Shown: piece by piece, positions 1 to 8,995 of the stretch | Layout: each line of letters opens with the position of its first letter | Position numbering within the stretch: position 1 is the first letter of the stretch | The notes under the pieces: generated by a model | What the model was told of the DNA's origin: nothing | Database searches by the model: none | Seen by the model: only the letters and a program-made list of their open reading frames with translations | Translations under genes and position numbers: made by a program | From: Deltaproteobacteria bacterium | GTDB lineage: Bacteria; Myxococcota_A; UBA9160; SMWR01 | Reading direction: 5' to 3' | Length of the DNA stretch: 48,698 nt | NCBI GenBank assembly: GCA_019310425.1 | Contig: JAFDEI010000074.1 | Coordinates: 1 to 48,698 of the forward strand

Positions 1-1051
1 CGTCGATCGATGCGACCGCGCCCTCGAGCTTGACCTTCCTCGCCTCGAGGGTTCCGGGATCGAGGGTTCCGATCGGCCCGCTCGCAACAACGAGCACGAA
101 CGGCAGACCGCCAGGGGTGGTGTAGCCGATGACGTCCCGCGGATTGTAGCCCTCGGTCAAGATGACGGATGGAAGGGCAGCCGGTTCGATAGCCGGCTTG
201 ACTTCGCCATCCGCGAAGTCGAAGGCCAACACCGTCCCAGGACGGTAGACCGGCACCTCCACGCCCGGCAATTCAAGCGTGGACTCGGGGTGATCGAAGT
301 TGTCGAGCGATGCGAACAACCGATCGTTGATCATCGTCGCACCGGACGTGAACTCGGAGTAGTAGCTCTGCTCAACTCCCTCCGCACAGCGATCCGCTAA
401 GTCGACCTCCAGGACCTCGCCGTTGGAGTAGAAGCCTCCGGGGGCTCGAATACACGCCTTGGTCGAGACCGCGGTTCGGCTCCGCTCGGGGTCACCCGGA
501 TCGGGCAGGTTCGGGTAGTCGCTGGCCGAGAATGGTGGAGTGCCAGTAGGCGGATTAAAGGTGGCAGGCACGGAGACCAGATAGCGTGTAAGCCCGAGAT
601 CTTCTGGGCGATCGGCCGGGTTGTCGGACGGACTGAAGAAGAGGACCTCGTCATAGAATTTCGCCGTGATCAGACCGACCGAAGGAGATTCGATCTTGAT
701 TCCGTTGATGACCGGAGAGTCATCCGTCCCGTCCCCGTCGCTGTCCGGTGGAATCGTGACATCACGCGAGGGCTCATAAGAGGCGGGGGGCAGGTCGTTG
801 ACGTCGAACGCGATCAGGCCCTGGGAGCTGGCAACCGGATTCACGACCCAGAGCGGGCCGCCGTCATGGTCCGGGAAGAAGGCCAGGCCCGGTAGCTCGT
901 TGCCTGGCAGGGCCGTACAGCGGCCCTCGGGATCATCCTTGGCGTTGCCGCTGTCCTCGAGCATGGCACGCGGGCCCGGGAACCAGCAGGACTCCCCCTG
1001 TAGCACGAACGAGCACAGGAGCAGCACCAGCAGCAGCGATCGGTTCGGCAT
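1..1051 (-). CDS. Secreted protein of unknown function, 3' part outside window
   Basis: The minus-strand frame opens at ATG 1051 and stays open to the window edge, giving at least 350 residues. It begins MPNRSLLLVLLLCSFVLQG, a short basic start and a hydrophobic stretch typical of a Sec signal peptide; a Cys follows at about residue 23, but the lipobox is poor. The mature part has phrases such as GGPLWVVNP and GTVLAFDF and Asp-rich turns (DSDGDGTDD), the style of secreted beta-propeller-like proteins that report names and values. I do not recognise a family. It lies 109 bases downstream of ispG on the same strand. Codon use matches the neighbouring real genes, and overlapping short frames on both strands are poorer candidates. 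The secreted location is inferred; function is unknown. Confidence 0.7.
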   Translation of the reverse strand, partial: MPNRSLLLVLLLCSFVLQGESCWFPGPRAMLEDSGNAKDDPEGRCTALPGNELPGLAFFPDHDGGPLWVVNPVASSQGLIAFDVNDLPPASYEPSRDVTIPPDSDGDGTDDSPVINGIKIESPSVGLITAKFYDEVLFFSPSDNPADRPEDLGLTRYLVSVPATFNPPTGTPPFSASDYPNLPDPGDPERSRTAVSTKACIRAPGGFYSNGEVLEVDLADRCAEGVEQSYYSEFTSGATMINDRLFASLDNFDHPESTLELPGVEVPVYRPGTVLAFDFADGEVKPAIEPAALPSVILTEGYNPRDVIGYTTPGGLPFVLVVASGPIGTLDPGTLEARKVKLEGAVASID

Positions 1052-1160
1052 CGGGCCTCGCAATACCGCGACTTGGTTGGCCTTTCGCGACCTCACCCGG
1101 GTGCGCGGCGGAACACGGTGGCGCGTTCATCCACCCTAGAGCCTAACCCAAGCCTCGCAA

Positions 1161-3182
1161 TCAGGCCGGGTCGAGCCAGCGGCCGTGCTCGCGGATCAGC
1201 TCGACGAGGCGGTCGTCCGCCGTGGCGGCGGGCACGCTGCGCGCCACCAGTTCGCGACCCACGTAGAGATTCACCACGCCCGGCCCCGAACCCACGTAGC
1301 CGAAGTCCGCATCCGCCATCTCGCCCGGGCCGTTCACGATGCAGCCCATGATCGCGATCTTCACGCCCTTCAGGTGCTGCGTGCGCGCCTTGATGCGGGC
1401 AGTGGTGGTCTCGAGGTCGAACAGCGTGCGGCCGCACGACGGGCACGAGATGAATTCCGTCCACGAGGTCCGCAGCCGTGCGCCCTGGAGGATCCGGTAG
1501 CCGAGTTCGACGCGGCGCGCGGGGTCGTCATCGCCCGCCAGCACCACGGCGTCCCCGATGCCGTCGCAGAGCGGCGCGCCGAGGTCGACCGCGGCGCCGA
1601 TGAGCGCGGCCTCGTCGTCGCTGCTCGGGTCGCGGCGGTGGTGCAACACGATGGGCGTATCGGCCGCACCGGCCGCGCGCAGCCGGGCGGCGACGATGCG
1701 CGCCGCGTGGACGGGTAGCTCGGCGTCCGCGGAGACGAGAAAATCCGTGAGGCCCGCCGCCGCGCTCGCTGCGAGCGCGCGGTCGACCTCCTCGATCAGC
1801 TCGGCCGTGCGACCGCGCAGCTGCCACTCGACCGCGACGCCCGCCGCAACAGCATCCTTCGCGACCGCGAGCAGGCGGTCGTCGGGTACCAGCACCCCGA
1901 CCAGCACCACCAGGCGCTGCGCCACCCGATCGGCCGTGAAGGCGAAGCCCGCCTCGCAACGCACCGCCAGCGGCAGGTCGATCCCCTTCGCCGTGAGTGC
2001 CTCGGCGAATCGCGCCAGGCGTTCACCCGCATCGGGGTCATGGACGTCGACCAGCAAGCCCTCGCAGGCGACGTCGCGCAGCTTCGATAGCGAGCCCGCC
2101 AGGGCTTCGGCGGCTGCATCCACGTCGACCGGGACCGGCCCGGCGTCGATCTCGACCCGCACCGGCTGATCGCCGCCGATTTCAAAGCCGGCGGCGCCCG
2201 TCGTGCGCGTGGGGCGCCGCAAGTGCGCGATCGGGTCGTCGCAGAACATCGCACCGGGGTCGCCGACGCGCTCGGGCCGGCGCGCCCAGCGCGCCTGGCA
2301 GCGACGCACCAGCGAAAACGCGACCGGCACCTCGTTCACGGGATTCTCGGTGAGCGAGACGCGGATGGTGTCGCCGATGCCGTCTTCGAGCAGAGAACCA
2401 ATTCCGATCGCGCTCTTGATGCGGCCGTCCTCGGCATCACCCGCCTCGGTGACGCCGATGTGGAACGGATAGCCGGGCCTTCCCGGGGCGCGCTCCTCGA
2501 GCCGCGCCGCGAGCAGCCGGTAGGCCTGGATGGCAACCTGCGCGTTGCTCGACTTCATGCTGAAGACGATGTCGAAGAAACGCTCAGCTTCGCAGACATC
2601 CAGGAACTCGAGCGCACTCGCCACCATGCCGGCCGGCGTATCGCCGAAGCGGTTCATGACGCGATCCGAAAGCGAGCCGTGGTTGGTGCCGATCCGCAGC
2701 GAGCGCCCGAGCTGCTTGCAGCGCCGCACCAACGGCCGGAAGCGCTCCGCCACGCGCTCGAGCTCGGCTTCGTATTCGGCGTCGGTGTATTCGAGCACTG
2801 CAAACTTCTTCTTGTCGGCGAAGTTGCCCGGATTGATCCGCACCTTGTCGACGTGCAGCGCCGCGACCATCGCCGCGTTCGGCGTGAAGTGGATGTCGGC
2901 GACCAGCGGAACCTTCACGCCCCGTGCCTCGAGCTCGATTCGAATATTCTCGAGGTTCTCGGCGTCGCGGATCGACGGCGCAGTAATGCGCACGATCTCG
3001 CAGCCCGCTGCGACGAGCTGCTCGACCTGCAGGGCCGTCGCTTGCGTGTCCTGCGTGTCCGTCGTGGTCATCGACTGCACGCGGACCGGGTTGTCGCCCC
3101 CGAGGCGAACGTCACCGACCGACACCTCGCGGGTCAGCCGGCGCGTCGGCTCGAACGGATCTGCCACGTAGGCGATGCCCAC
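1161..3182 (-). CDS. ispG: 4-hydroxy-3-methylbut-2-enyl diphosphate synthase, long (plant/chlamydia-like) form
   Basis: IspG converts methylerythritol cyclodiphosphate to HMBPP in the MEP isoprenoid pathway, using a [4Fe-4S] cluster. The product has 673 residues, against about 360-400 for the usual bacterial enzyme. The N-terminal TIM barrel (about residues 10-300) shows NPVRVQSMTTTDT and VPLVADIHF. The C-terminal iron-sulfur domain has Cys580 and Cys583 (SCPSCG), Cys614 and Glu621 (GCIVNGPGE). The roughly 260 residues between them correspond to the extra A* domain of the long form known from plants, Chlamydiae and Bacteroidetes. The start is GTG 3182, 3 bases after the alaS stop, so the two are almost certainly co-transcribed. 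Confidence 0.95.
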   Translation of the reverse strand: MGIAYVADPFEPTRRLTREVSVGDVRLGGDNPVRVQSMTTTDTQDTQATALQVEQLVAAGCEIVRITAPSIRDAENLENIRIELEARGVKVPLVADIHFTPNAAMVAALHVDKVRINPGNFADKKKFAVLEYTDAEYEAELERVAERFRPLVRRCKQLGRSLRIGTNHGSLSDRVMNRFGDTPAGMVASALEFLDVCEAERFFDIVFSMKSSNAQVAIQAYRLLAARLEERAPGRPGYPFHIGVTEAGDAEDGRIKSAIGIGSLLEDGIGDTIRVSLTENPVNEVPVAFSLVRRCQARWARRPERVGDPGAMFCDDPIAHLRRPTRTTGAAGFEIGGDQPVRVEIDAGPVPVDVDAAAEALAGSLSKLRDVACEGLLVDVHDPDAGERLARFAEALTAKGIDLPLAVRCEAGFAFTADRVAQRLVVLVGVLVPDDRLLAVAKDAVAAGVAVEWQLRGRTAELIEEVDRALAASAAAGLTDFLVSADAELPVHAARIVAARLRAAGAADTPIVLHHRRDPSSDDEAALIGAAVDLGAPLCDGIGDAVVLAGDDDPARRVELGYRILQGARLRTSWTEFISCPSCGRTLFDLETTTARIKARTQHLKGVKIAIMGCIVNGPGEMADADFGYVGSGPGVVNLYVGRELVARSVPAATADDRLVELIREHGRWLDPA

Positions 3183-3185
3183 CGA

Positions 3186-5825
3186 TCAGCCCTCGGCGAC
3201 GAGCGCCTCGAAGCGCTCGAACGCTTCGTCCAGCCGCCCCGGGTCTTCGCCGCCACCCTGCGCGAAGTCCGGTCGACCGCCGCCCTTGCCGCCCACGATG
3301 CCCGCGATTTCGCGCATCAGGTCGCCCGCGCGATAGCGATCGGTCAGGTCCTTCGTCACGCCCACCGCGAGCGCTATGCGCCCACCCTGTTCGGAGGCGA
3401 GCAGCACGATGCCGTTACCGAGCTTCGCGCGCAGGTCGTCGACCATGTTGCGCAGGTCCTTGCCCGCAACACCGTCGACCCGTGCCGACAGCACGCGCAC
3501 GCCCGCGATTTCCACGACGTCGCTCGTCAGGTCGCTGGAGGCGCTTTGGCGCTGCGCGGCCTTCAGCTGCTCGATTTCGCGGTCCTGTGCACGGCGCTCT
3601 TCGAGCAACTTGTCGACGCGGTCGGGAAGCTCCGCGGGCGCCACCTTGAGCTTCGCCGCGACACTGCGCAGCAGCCGTTCCTGCTCGCGCATGTAGAGCA
3701 AGGCAGCGCGGCCCGTGAGCGCCTCGATGCGCCGCACACCCGCCGCGATGCCGCTTTCGGAGACGATCTTCAGCAGGCCGATGTCGCCGGTCGCGCGCGC
3801 ATGGGTGCCGCCGCAGAGTTCGGTCGAAACGTCACCGAACGAGACCACACGCACCTGATCCCCATACTTTTCCTCGAAGATCGCGATCGCGCCGGCCTCG
3901 ACCGCGTCCGCGTAGGCCATTTCGCGCGTTTCCCCCGCGAGGTTGGCTTCGATCCATTCGTTCGCGAGGTCTTCGATCGCCTCGATCTCGTCGCGCGTGA
4001 GCGGCGCATCGTGGGTGAAGTCGAAGCGCAGCCGCTCGGGCCCGACCAGCGAGCCCTTCTGCATCGCCTGGCTTCCGACCACCCGGCGCAGCGCCGCATG
4101 CAGCAGATGGGTGCCGGAGTGATTGCGCACCGTCGCCTCGCGCGCCTCGTCGCCGACGACGAGCTCGGCCGCGCTGTCCACGCGGATCTCGCCTTTCTCG
4201 ACGCGCCCGCGGTGCACGACGAGTTCCCCCACCGGGCGCTGGGTATCGCTCACCGAGACGCAAGCGTCAGCGGTGCGAATTTCGCCGCGGTCGCCCAGCT
4301 GGCCACCCGCCTCGGCGTAGAATGGCGTCACGTCCACCACGACCTCGACCGCGTCACCCGCCTTCGCGACCTCGCAGACTCGACCCTCGACGATCAGCGC
4401 CTCGACCTTGGCTTCGGCACGCCGCTGTTCGTAGCCCGTGAACGTCGTCGCGACGTCCTTCGCGATGCGGCTGTAGACTTCGCCCGCCTTCACGTCGCCG
4501 CTGCCCTTCCACGCCGCGCGCGCACGCTCGCGCTGCACCTGCATCGACGCGTCGAAGCCCGCCTGATCGAGTTCGATGCCGTGTCCGCGCAGGATGTCGG
4601 CGGTCAGGTCGACCGGGAAACCGAACGTGTCGTAGAGCCGAAAGACCGCGTCACCCGCGAGCGTGGTCTCACCGCGACTCGAGAGTTCGGCAACGTGCTC
4701 TTCGAGCAGCACCAGTCCCTTCGACAACGTCTCGAGGAATCGAGCCTCCTCGCGCTCGATGCGATCGGTGATGTAGTCACGGCGGTCGCTCAACTCCGGA
4801 TAGGCGCCTGCCATCTCGTCGATGACCGCATCGGCGACCTGGAACAGGAACGGCTTCTCGATGCCGAGCAACACACCGTGGCGCGCCGCACGCCGCAGGA
4901 TTCGCCGCAGCACGTAGCCGCGTCCCTCGTTGCCGGGCAACACGCCGTCCCCGATCAGGAAGGTGATCGCGCGCGCATGGTCGGCGACGACATTCAGCGA
5001 CACGTCCTTCTCGGAGTCCGACCCGCGCGACACCCCCGAAATGTCCTGCGCGCGAGCCAGAATCCCGCGAAACAGGTCCGTGTCGTAGTTCGACGACACT
5101 CCCTGGAGGACCGCAGCGATTCGCTCGAGGCCCGCGCCGGTGTCGATCGACGGCTTCGGCAGCGGCGTCTTCTTGCCCGACGCATCGCGGTCGAACTGCA
5201 TGAAGACCAGGTTCCAGATCTCGAGCCAGCGGCCGCAGTCGCAGGACGGGTCGCAGACCGTGCTGGTGCAATCGGCATTCACGCCAAAATCGACGTGGAT
5301 CTCCGAACACGGACCGCACGGGCCGGTAGCGCCCATCGACCAGAAATTTTCGGCTTCGTCGAGCCGGATCACCTTCTCCGAAGGCAGACCGATGCCGTCA
5401 CGCCAGATATCGTAGGCTTCGTCATCTTCACGAAAGACCGTGGCTACCAGCCGCGCGGGGTCGATGCCGAGGTCCTGCGCGACGAGCTCCCAGGCGAACT
5501 CGATCGCCTCACGCTTGAAATAATCGCCGAACGAAAAGTTGCCGAGCATCTCGAAGAAGGTGTGGTGGCGTGGTGTTCGCCCGACGTTCTCGAGGTCGTT
5601 GTGCTTGCCGGAAACCCGCATGCACTTCTGCGAACTCGTCGCGCGGTCGTAGTCGCGCACTTCCTCACCGAGGAAGACGTTCTTGAACGGCACCATACCC
5701 GCGTTCACGAACAGCAGTGTCGGATCGCTGTCCGGAATCATCGACGCGCTGGCGACGCGCCGGTGCCCGCGCTTTTCGAAGAAGCGCAGAAACGTCTCGC
5801 GAATTTCGCCGGCGCCGAGCGCCAT
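3186..5825 (-). CDS. alaS: Alanine-tRNA ligase
   Basis: AlaS charges tRNA-Ala with alanine in the cytoplasm. The 879-residue product is full length. The class II catalytic core has FVNAGMVPFKNVF and HHTFFEMLGNFSFGDYFK near residues 87-104, and CGPCSEIHVDFG further on. The editing domain has the zinc-site motifs HSGTHLLHAALR and CGGTHARATGDIG, and a C-terminal coiled coil and DHHA1-type domain follow. I place the start at ATG 5825 (MALGAGEIRE): GGAGG lies 6 bases upstream, within the codons of a longer alternative starting at 5843. The upstream neighbour on the same strand is pilT and the downstream one is ispG. Confidence 0.96.
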   Translation of the reverse strand: MALGAGEIRETFLRFFEKRGHRRVASASMIPDSDPTLLFVNAGMVPFKNVFLGEEVRDYDRATSSQKCMRVSGKHNDLENVGRTPRHHTFFEMLGNFSFGDYFKREAIEFAWELVAQDLGIDPARLVATVFREDDEAYDIWRDGIGLPSEKVIRLDEAENFWSMGATGPCGPCSEIHVDFGVNADCTSTVCDPSCDCGRWLEIWNLVFMQFDRDASGKKTPLPKPSIDTGAGLERIAAVLQGVSSNYDTDLFRGILARAQDISGVSRGSDSEKDVSLNVVADHARAITFLIGDGVLPGNEGRGYVLRRILRRAARHGVLLGIEKPFLFQVADAVIDEMAGAYPELSDRRDYITDRIEREEARFLETLSKGLVLLEEHVAELSSRGETTLAGDAVFRLYDTFGFPVDLTADILRGHGIELDQAGFDASMQVQRERARAAWKGSGDVKAGEVYSRIAKDVATTFTGYEQRRAEAKVEALIVEGRVCEVAKAGDAVEVVVDVTPFYAEAGGQLGDRGEIRTADACVSVSDTQRPVGELVVHRGRVEKGEIRVDSAAELVVGDEAREATVRNHSGTHLLHAALRRVVGSQAMQKGSLVGPERLRFDFTHDAPLTRDEIEAIEDLANEWIEANLAGETREMAYADAVEAGAIAIFEEKYGDQVRVVSFGDVSTELCGGTHARATGDIGLLKIVSESGIAAGVRRIEALTGRAALLYMREQERLLRSVAAKLKVAPAELPDRVDKLLEERRAQDREIEQLKAAQRQSASSDLTSDVVEIAGVRVLSARVDGVAGKDLRNMVDDLRAKLGNGIVLLASEQGGRIALAVGVTKDLTDRYRAGDLMREIAGIVGGKGGGRPDFAQGGGEDPGRLDEAFERFEALVAEG

Positions 5826-5942
5826 GGGATGCCTCCGGGCCATCCGTGTGGCCGAGAGCGGCGAATATACCGGAGGGACCGAAAGGACGCTTCAGCCGGA
5901 GCGGCGGAGGCGGTCGAGCTTTGAAGGTTTGCAGAGAACCCG

Positions 5943-7136
5943 CTAGAAGCGCTGAATGAAGTCGGGGTCCAGATCGCCGTCGGCCGGAGCTTCGGCGGCG
6001 ACCTCTTCTTCGGGCTTCTCGTCTTCGTCGTCAGCCTCGAAGTTCTCCCAGGTTCCGTCCGAAGTCGATGCGATGCCGCGGAAGCGCAGGGCGAAGTCGT
6101 CGGGGTTCGAGACGTGCTTGAGGGCCTCATCGTAAGTAACCAGGCCGGACTTCACGTGCTGCATCAGTGATTGGTCGAAGGTCTGCATGCCGTAGGTCGT
6201 GAAGCCCTTGGCGATCGCGTCGTGAATCTCCTTGGTCCGGTCCTTGTCCGCGATGCACTCGCGCACGCGGGCGGTCGAGATCAGCACCTCGAGAGCCGGG
6301 ACGCGCCCCTTGCCATCTGCTCGCGGCACCAGCCGCTGCGAGATCACCGCCTTCAAGATTGCAGCGAGCTGGAGTCGCACCTGCTTCTGCTGATAGGGTG
6401 GGAAGACGGAAATGATGCGGTTGATCGTCTCGGTCGCATCGAGCGTGTGAAGGGTGCTCATCACGAGGTGGCCGGTCTCGGCTGCGGTAAGTGCGGTCTC
6501 GATCGTCTCGAAGTCACGCATCTCACCAACGAGGATCACGTCCGGATCCTGCCGCAGTGCCGCGCGCAGCGCGTTCGAAAAGCTCTGGGTATCGACGCCG
6601 ATCTCGCGTTGGTTCACGATCGAGCGACGGTCGCGGACCAGGAACTCGATCGGATCTTCGATCGTCATGATGTGGCAGGTACGATTGCTGTTGATGTGAT
6701 CGATCATCGCTGCGAGGCTGGTCGACTTGCCGGAACCGGTGGTCCCGGTCACGAGCACGAGCCCGCGGTGCTCCATCGCGATGTTCTCGATCACCTTCGG
6801 CAGGTGAAGTGACTCGATGCTCTTCACGCCGAACGGAATCACGCGAAAGACGATGCCGACCGATCCGCGCTGCTGGAAGACGTTTACCCGGAAGCGGCCG
6901 AGGCCCGCGATGCCGTAGGCCAGGTCGACCTCACGGGTTTCATCGAAGCGCTCCTTCTGCGTGGGATTCATGATCGAAGCAGCGATCTGCTGGAGATCCT
7001 CGGGTGCGAGACGTTCGCCGTTCTTGAGCGGCACCAACGCGCCGTCGACACGGAACATCGGCGGCAGACCAGGCTTCAGATGGATATCTGAAGCGCCGCC
7101 TTTGAGCGCGATCTTGAGAATCCCGTTCAGGTCCAA
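5943..7136 (-). CDS. pilT: Type IV pilus retraction ATPase
   Basis: PilT is the hexameric secretion-type ATPase that depolymerises type IV pili and powers twitching motility. Of 397 residues, the first 100 form a PAS-like N-terminal domain (ASDIHLKPG, FRVDG). The C-terminal RecA-like domain has Walker A GTTGSGKST (131-139), the Asp box (MTIEDPIEF), Walker B (DVILVGEMRD) and the His box (GHLVMSTLHT). The start is TTG 7136, supported by GAGAGGTAGG just upstream. The last 30 or so residues are strongly acidic (ADDEDEKPEEEV) and extend beyond most PilT proteins. No other pilus gene is in the window. Confidence 0.95.
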   Translation of the reverse strand: MDLNGILKIALKGGASDIHLKPGLPPMFRVDGALVPLKNGERLAPEDLQQIAASIMNPTQKERFDETREVDLAYGIAGLGRFRVNVFQQRGSVGIVFRVIPFGVKSIESLHLPKVIENIAMEHRGLVLVTGTTGSGKSTSLAAMIDHINSNRTCHIMTIEDPIEFLVRDRRSIVNQREIGVDTQSFSNALRAALRQDPDVILVGEMRDFETIETALTAAETGHLVMSTLHTLDATETINRIISVFPPYQQKQVRLQLAAILKAVISQRLVPRADGKGRVPALEVLISTARVRECIADKDRTKEIHDAIAKGFTTYGMQTFDQSLMQHVKSGLVTYDEALKHVSNPDDFALRFRGIASTSDGTWENFEADDEDEKPEEEVAAEAPADGDLDPDFIQRF

Positions 7137-7292
7137 AACCTACCTCTCGCGTGCCGTGGAGTGGCTCCTGCCGGCTCTTCGACCGAAAGCTGCATCTCCT
7201 TGAGGAAGTACCTTCCGAAGATTCCACGAGATCCCCACCCGGCTTTCCTGAACGATTAGGCGGGTCTCAGGTTCGGGGCCGCCCCGGTCGAT

Positions 7293-7326
7293 GGAATAGG
7301 GATTCCGGGAATCTCGATGACATTCC
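7293..7326. promoter_or_regulatory. Clustered GGAAT/ATTCC inverted repeats between pilT and a secreted-protein gene
   Basis: The 214-base divergent gap between pilT and the gene at 7351 contains GGAAT (7293-7297), ATTCC (7302-7306), GGAAT (7308-7312) and ATTCC (7322-7326). The middle forms the odd palindrome GATTCCGGGAATC (7301-7313). The position, 25 bases before a start codon, suits an operator, but the regulator is unknown and chance cannot be excluded. Confidence 0.25.
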
Positions 7327-7350
7327 CCGGAGAAGCAGGAGAAATTGCTC

Positions 7351-8952
7351 GTGGCTGAATCGACATCGACCCGGAGACTCTGGCGGGCTCCCCTGCTCGC
7401 CCTGGCAGGCTTGATCGCGGCGCTGCAACCCGCATGTGTACTGCCCGCACGAATCGCATCTGGCGTGCAGGGCGTCGTGGTCGATGCGGAGAGCGGTGAG
7501 GCCATCGAGGGTGCGGTCGTCGTGGTGCGCTTCGACGGGCGCCAGGGCAACGTGCTGCCTGATCGCGAGCTGCTCGGCCACCGCGAGGACACCACCAATG
7601 CCAGTGGAAATTTCGATATCGGCTCGATCGTCCGCCCCGGCCTCTCGACCTGGCCGACGTACCAGACCGAAGCACGCGTCGTATCGGTGATCAAGCCCGG
7701 CTACCGCTGCCCGAGCCCGCAGACGGCGCACGCGAAGCAGGAAATCACGATCGAACTCCGGCGCGCGCTCGACCTCGACGACCAACGCGAATCCTGCCGC
7801 CCGGTACCCGCCGAGCGCGGTGAGGCCGGCGCCTACATGGCCAGCTGGCGCGAGCTGTTCCCGAGTGAAAGGAACTCCGCCGACCGCGAGAACGAACGCC
7901 AGATCTCGCGCCTCCTCGAGGCGCGCTCGGCGTTCGGCTTCGGCGAGAACTGCCACGGCCCCGTGAATGACCTCGCGCTCGCCGCCGATGGCTCTCACCT
8001 GGGCTTCTCGGTCACAGGCCACTCGTCGTCCCAGATCCGCGTCATCGATTTCAGCTCGGAAGCACCGCTCGACCCCATGCTCATCGCCAGCGACGAAAGC
8101 TCGCCACCGCGACGCCTGGCCTGGACCCACGCCGGCGACCTCGTGCTCTGGGAGCCGGCCGGCATTTCGCACCGCTCGGTCTCGCCTTCCGCATTCGGCA
8201 GCGACAGTTTCGAAGTCGTGTTCAGGTCCATGAAGCGCCGGGTGCCACCCGCAAAGCCCGATTTCGGCGCCAAGCGGATCCTCAAGGACAGCCGCCCGAA
8301 ACACACGCCTCTCGAACCCGCCGACCTGAACGACGAAGCCGACACGCGTTGGCAGGGCCGATCGTTCGAGATCCAACGCGCACTCGACCCCGAGACGGGA
8401 CTTTCGACCGAAACGCTCGCAGTCGGGCTCCCAAACGGCACGCGCTACGAGATCGATCTTCCCGGCGAAGCCTGTGGGGCCAGCGGACGCTTCGGCCGAC
8501 CGCAGTACCGCATCATCGAGAACGGCGGCACCGCGGTCGACTTGCGCTTCGTCGACGGAGGCTGTCACGTGATTGCAATCGATCTCGCGAAGGGAGACTG
8601 GCACAAGATCGACGGCGTCGGGAGCGGCTCACAGTGCAACCGCACGCGCAACATCCCGGCCTCACATCTCAACACCGCGCTCCGCAGCTACTCGCGCGAA
8701 GTCCAAGTAGCCCGAGTCGAGTCCGGCGGTGACCCCGCGGCCTCGTACGCGCTCTTGATCGCGCCGAATGGGTCGACCCGAGCGGAGACCCGGAGCTACA
8801 TCGGTGAAGCCGTTTCGCTCGACGTCCCGAACTTCCCGATCCACACACCGCTGCGACGCATCAACGTCTCGCTGATCGGCGGCGTCCAGACAGCGCCGAC
8901 CGCGCCCGCCCCGGTACCCCGCACGACAACGCTCGACCTGAATCCGCTCTGA
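7351..8952 (+). CDS. Secreted protein with carboxypeptidase-regulatory-like N-terminal domain
   Basis: A 533-residue protein of unknown function. It begins with a signal-type segment (RLWRAPLLALAGLIAALQ) followed by a Cys, so it may be a lipoprotein, although the lipobox (LQPAC) is not canonical. Residues about 35-130 (VQGVVVDAESGEAIEGAVVV ... TTNASGNFDI) resemble a CarboxypepD_reg/transthyretin-like beta-sandwich found in many exported proteins. The remainder may be a beta-propeller-like domain (DLALAADGSHLGFSVTG, RRLAWTHAGDLVLWEP), with several Cys residues that could form disulfides. GTG 7351 is chosen over TTG 7345 because GGAGA at 7338-7342 is 8 bases upstream of the GTG. It is convergent with recA. 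Confidence 0.75.
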   Translation: MAESTSTRRLWRAPLLALAGLIAALQPACVLPARIASGVQGVVVDAESGEAIEGAVVVVRFDGRQGNVLPDRELLGHREDTTNASGNFDIGSIVRPGLSTWPTYQTEARVVSVIKPGYRCPSPQTAHAKQEITIELRRALDLDDQRESCRPVPAERGEAGAYMASWRELFPSERNSADRENERQISRLLEARSAFGFGENCHGPVNDLALAADGSHLGFSVTGHSSSQIRVIDFSSEAPLDPMLIASDESSPPRRLAWTHAGDLVLWEPAGISHRSVSPSAFGSDSFEVVFRSMKRRVPPAKPDFGAKRILKDSRPKHTPLEPADLNDEADTRWQGRSFEIQRALDPETGLSTETLAVGLPNGTRYEIDLPGEACGASGRFGRPQYRIIENGGTAVDLRFVDGGCHVIAIDLAKGDWHKIDGVGSGSQCNRTRNIPASHLNTALRSYSREVQVARVESGGDPAASYALLIAPNGSTRAETRSYIGEAVSLDVPNFPIHTPLRRINVSLIGGVQTAPTAPAPVPRTTTLDLNPL

Positions 8953-8961
8953 TGCGGAGGA

Positions 8962-8983
8962 GGGCGGCCAGCCGTGGCCGCCC
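8962..8983. terminator. Hairpin between convergent genes, probable bidirectional terminator
   Basis: A perfect 9-base stem (GGGCGGCCA / TGGCCGCCC) with a 4-base loop lies in the 43-base gap between the stop at 8952 and the end of recA at 8996. There is no U-tract on either strand, so intrinsic termination is plausible rather than certain. Confidence 0.45.
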
Positions 8984-8995
8984 CCCGCCTGAGGC

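Noticed and set aside
2223-5924. A 1233-codon open frame on the plus strand opposite ispG and alaS
   Set aside because: It is antisense to two conserved enzymes, and its translation is Arg/Asp/His-rich with no motif. Long stop-free antisense frames are expected in GC-rich DNA.
7267-8604. A 445-codon minus-strand frame over the secreted-protein gene
   Set aside because: The plus-strand frame has a signal peptide, a ribosome site and a recognisable domain; the minus frame has none.
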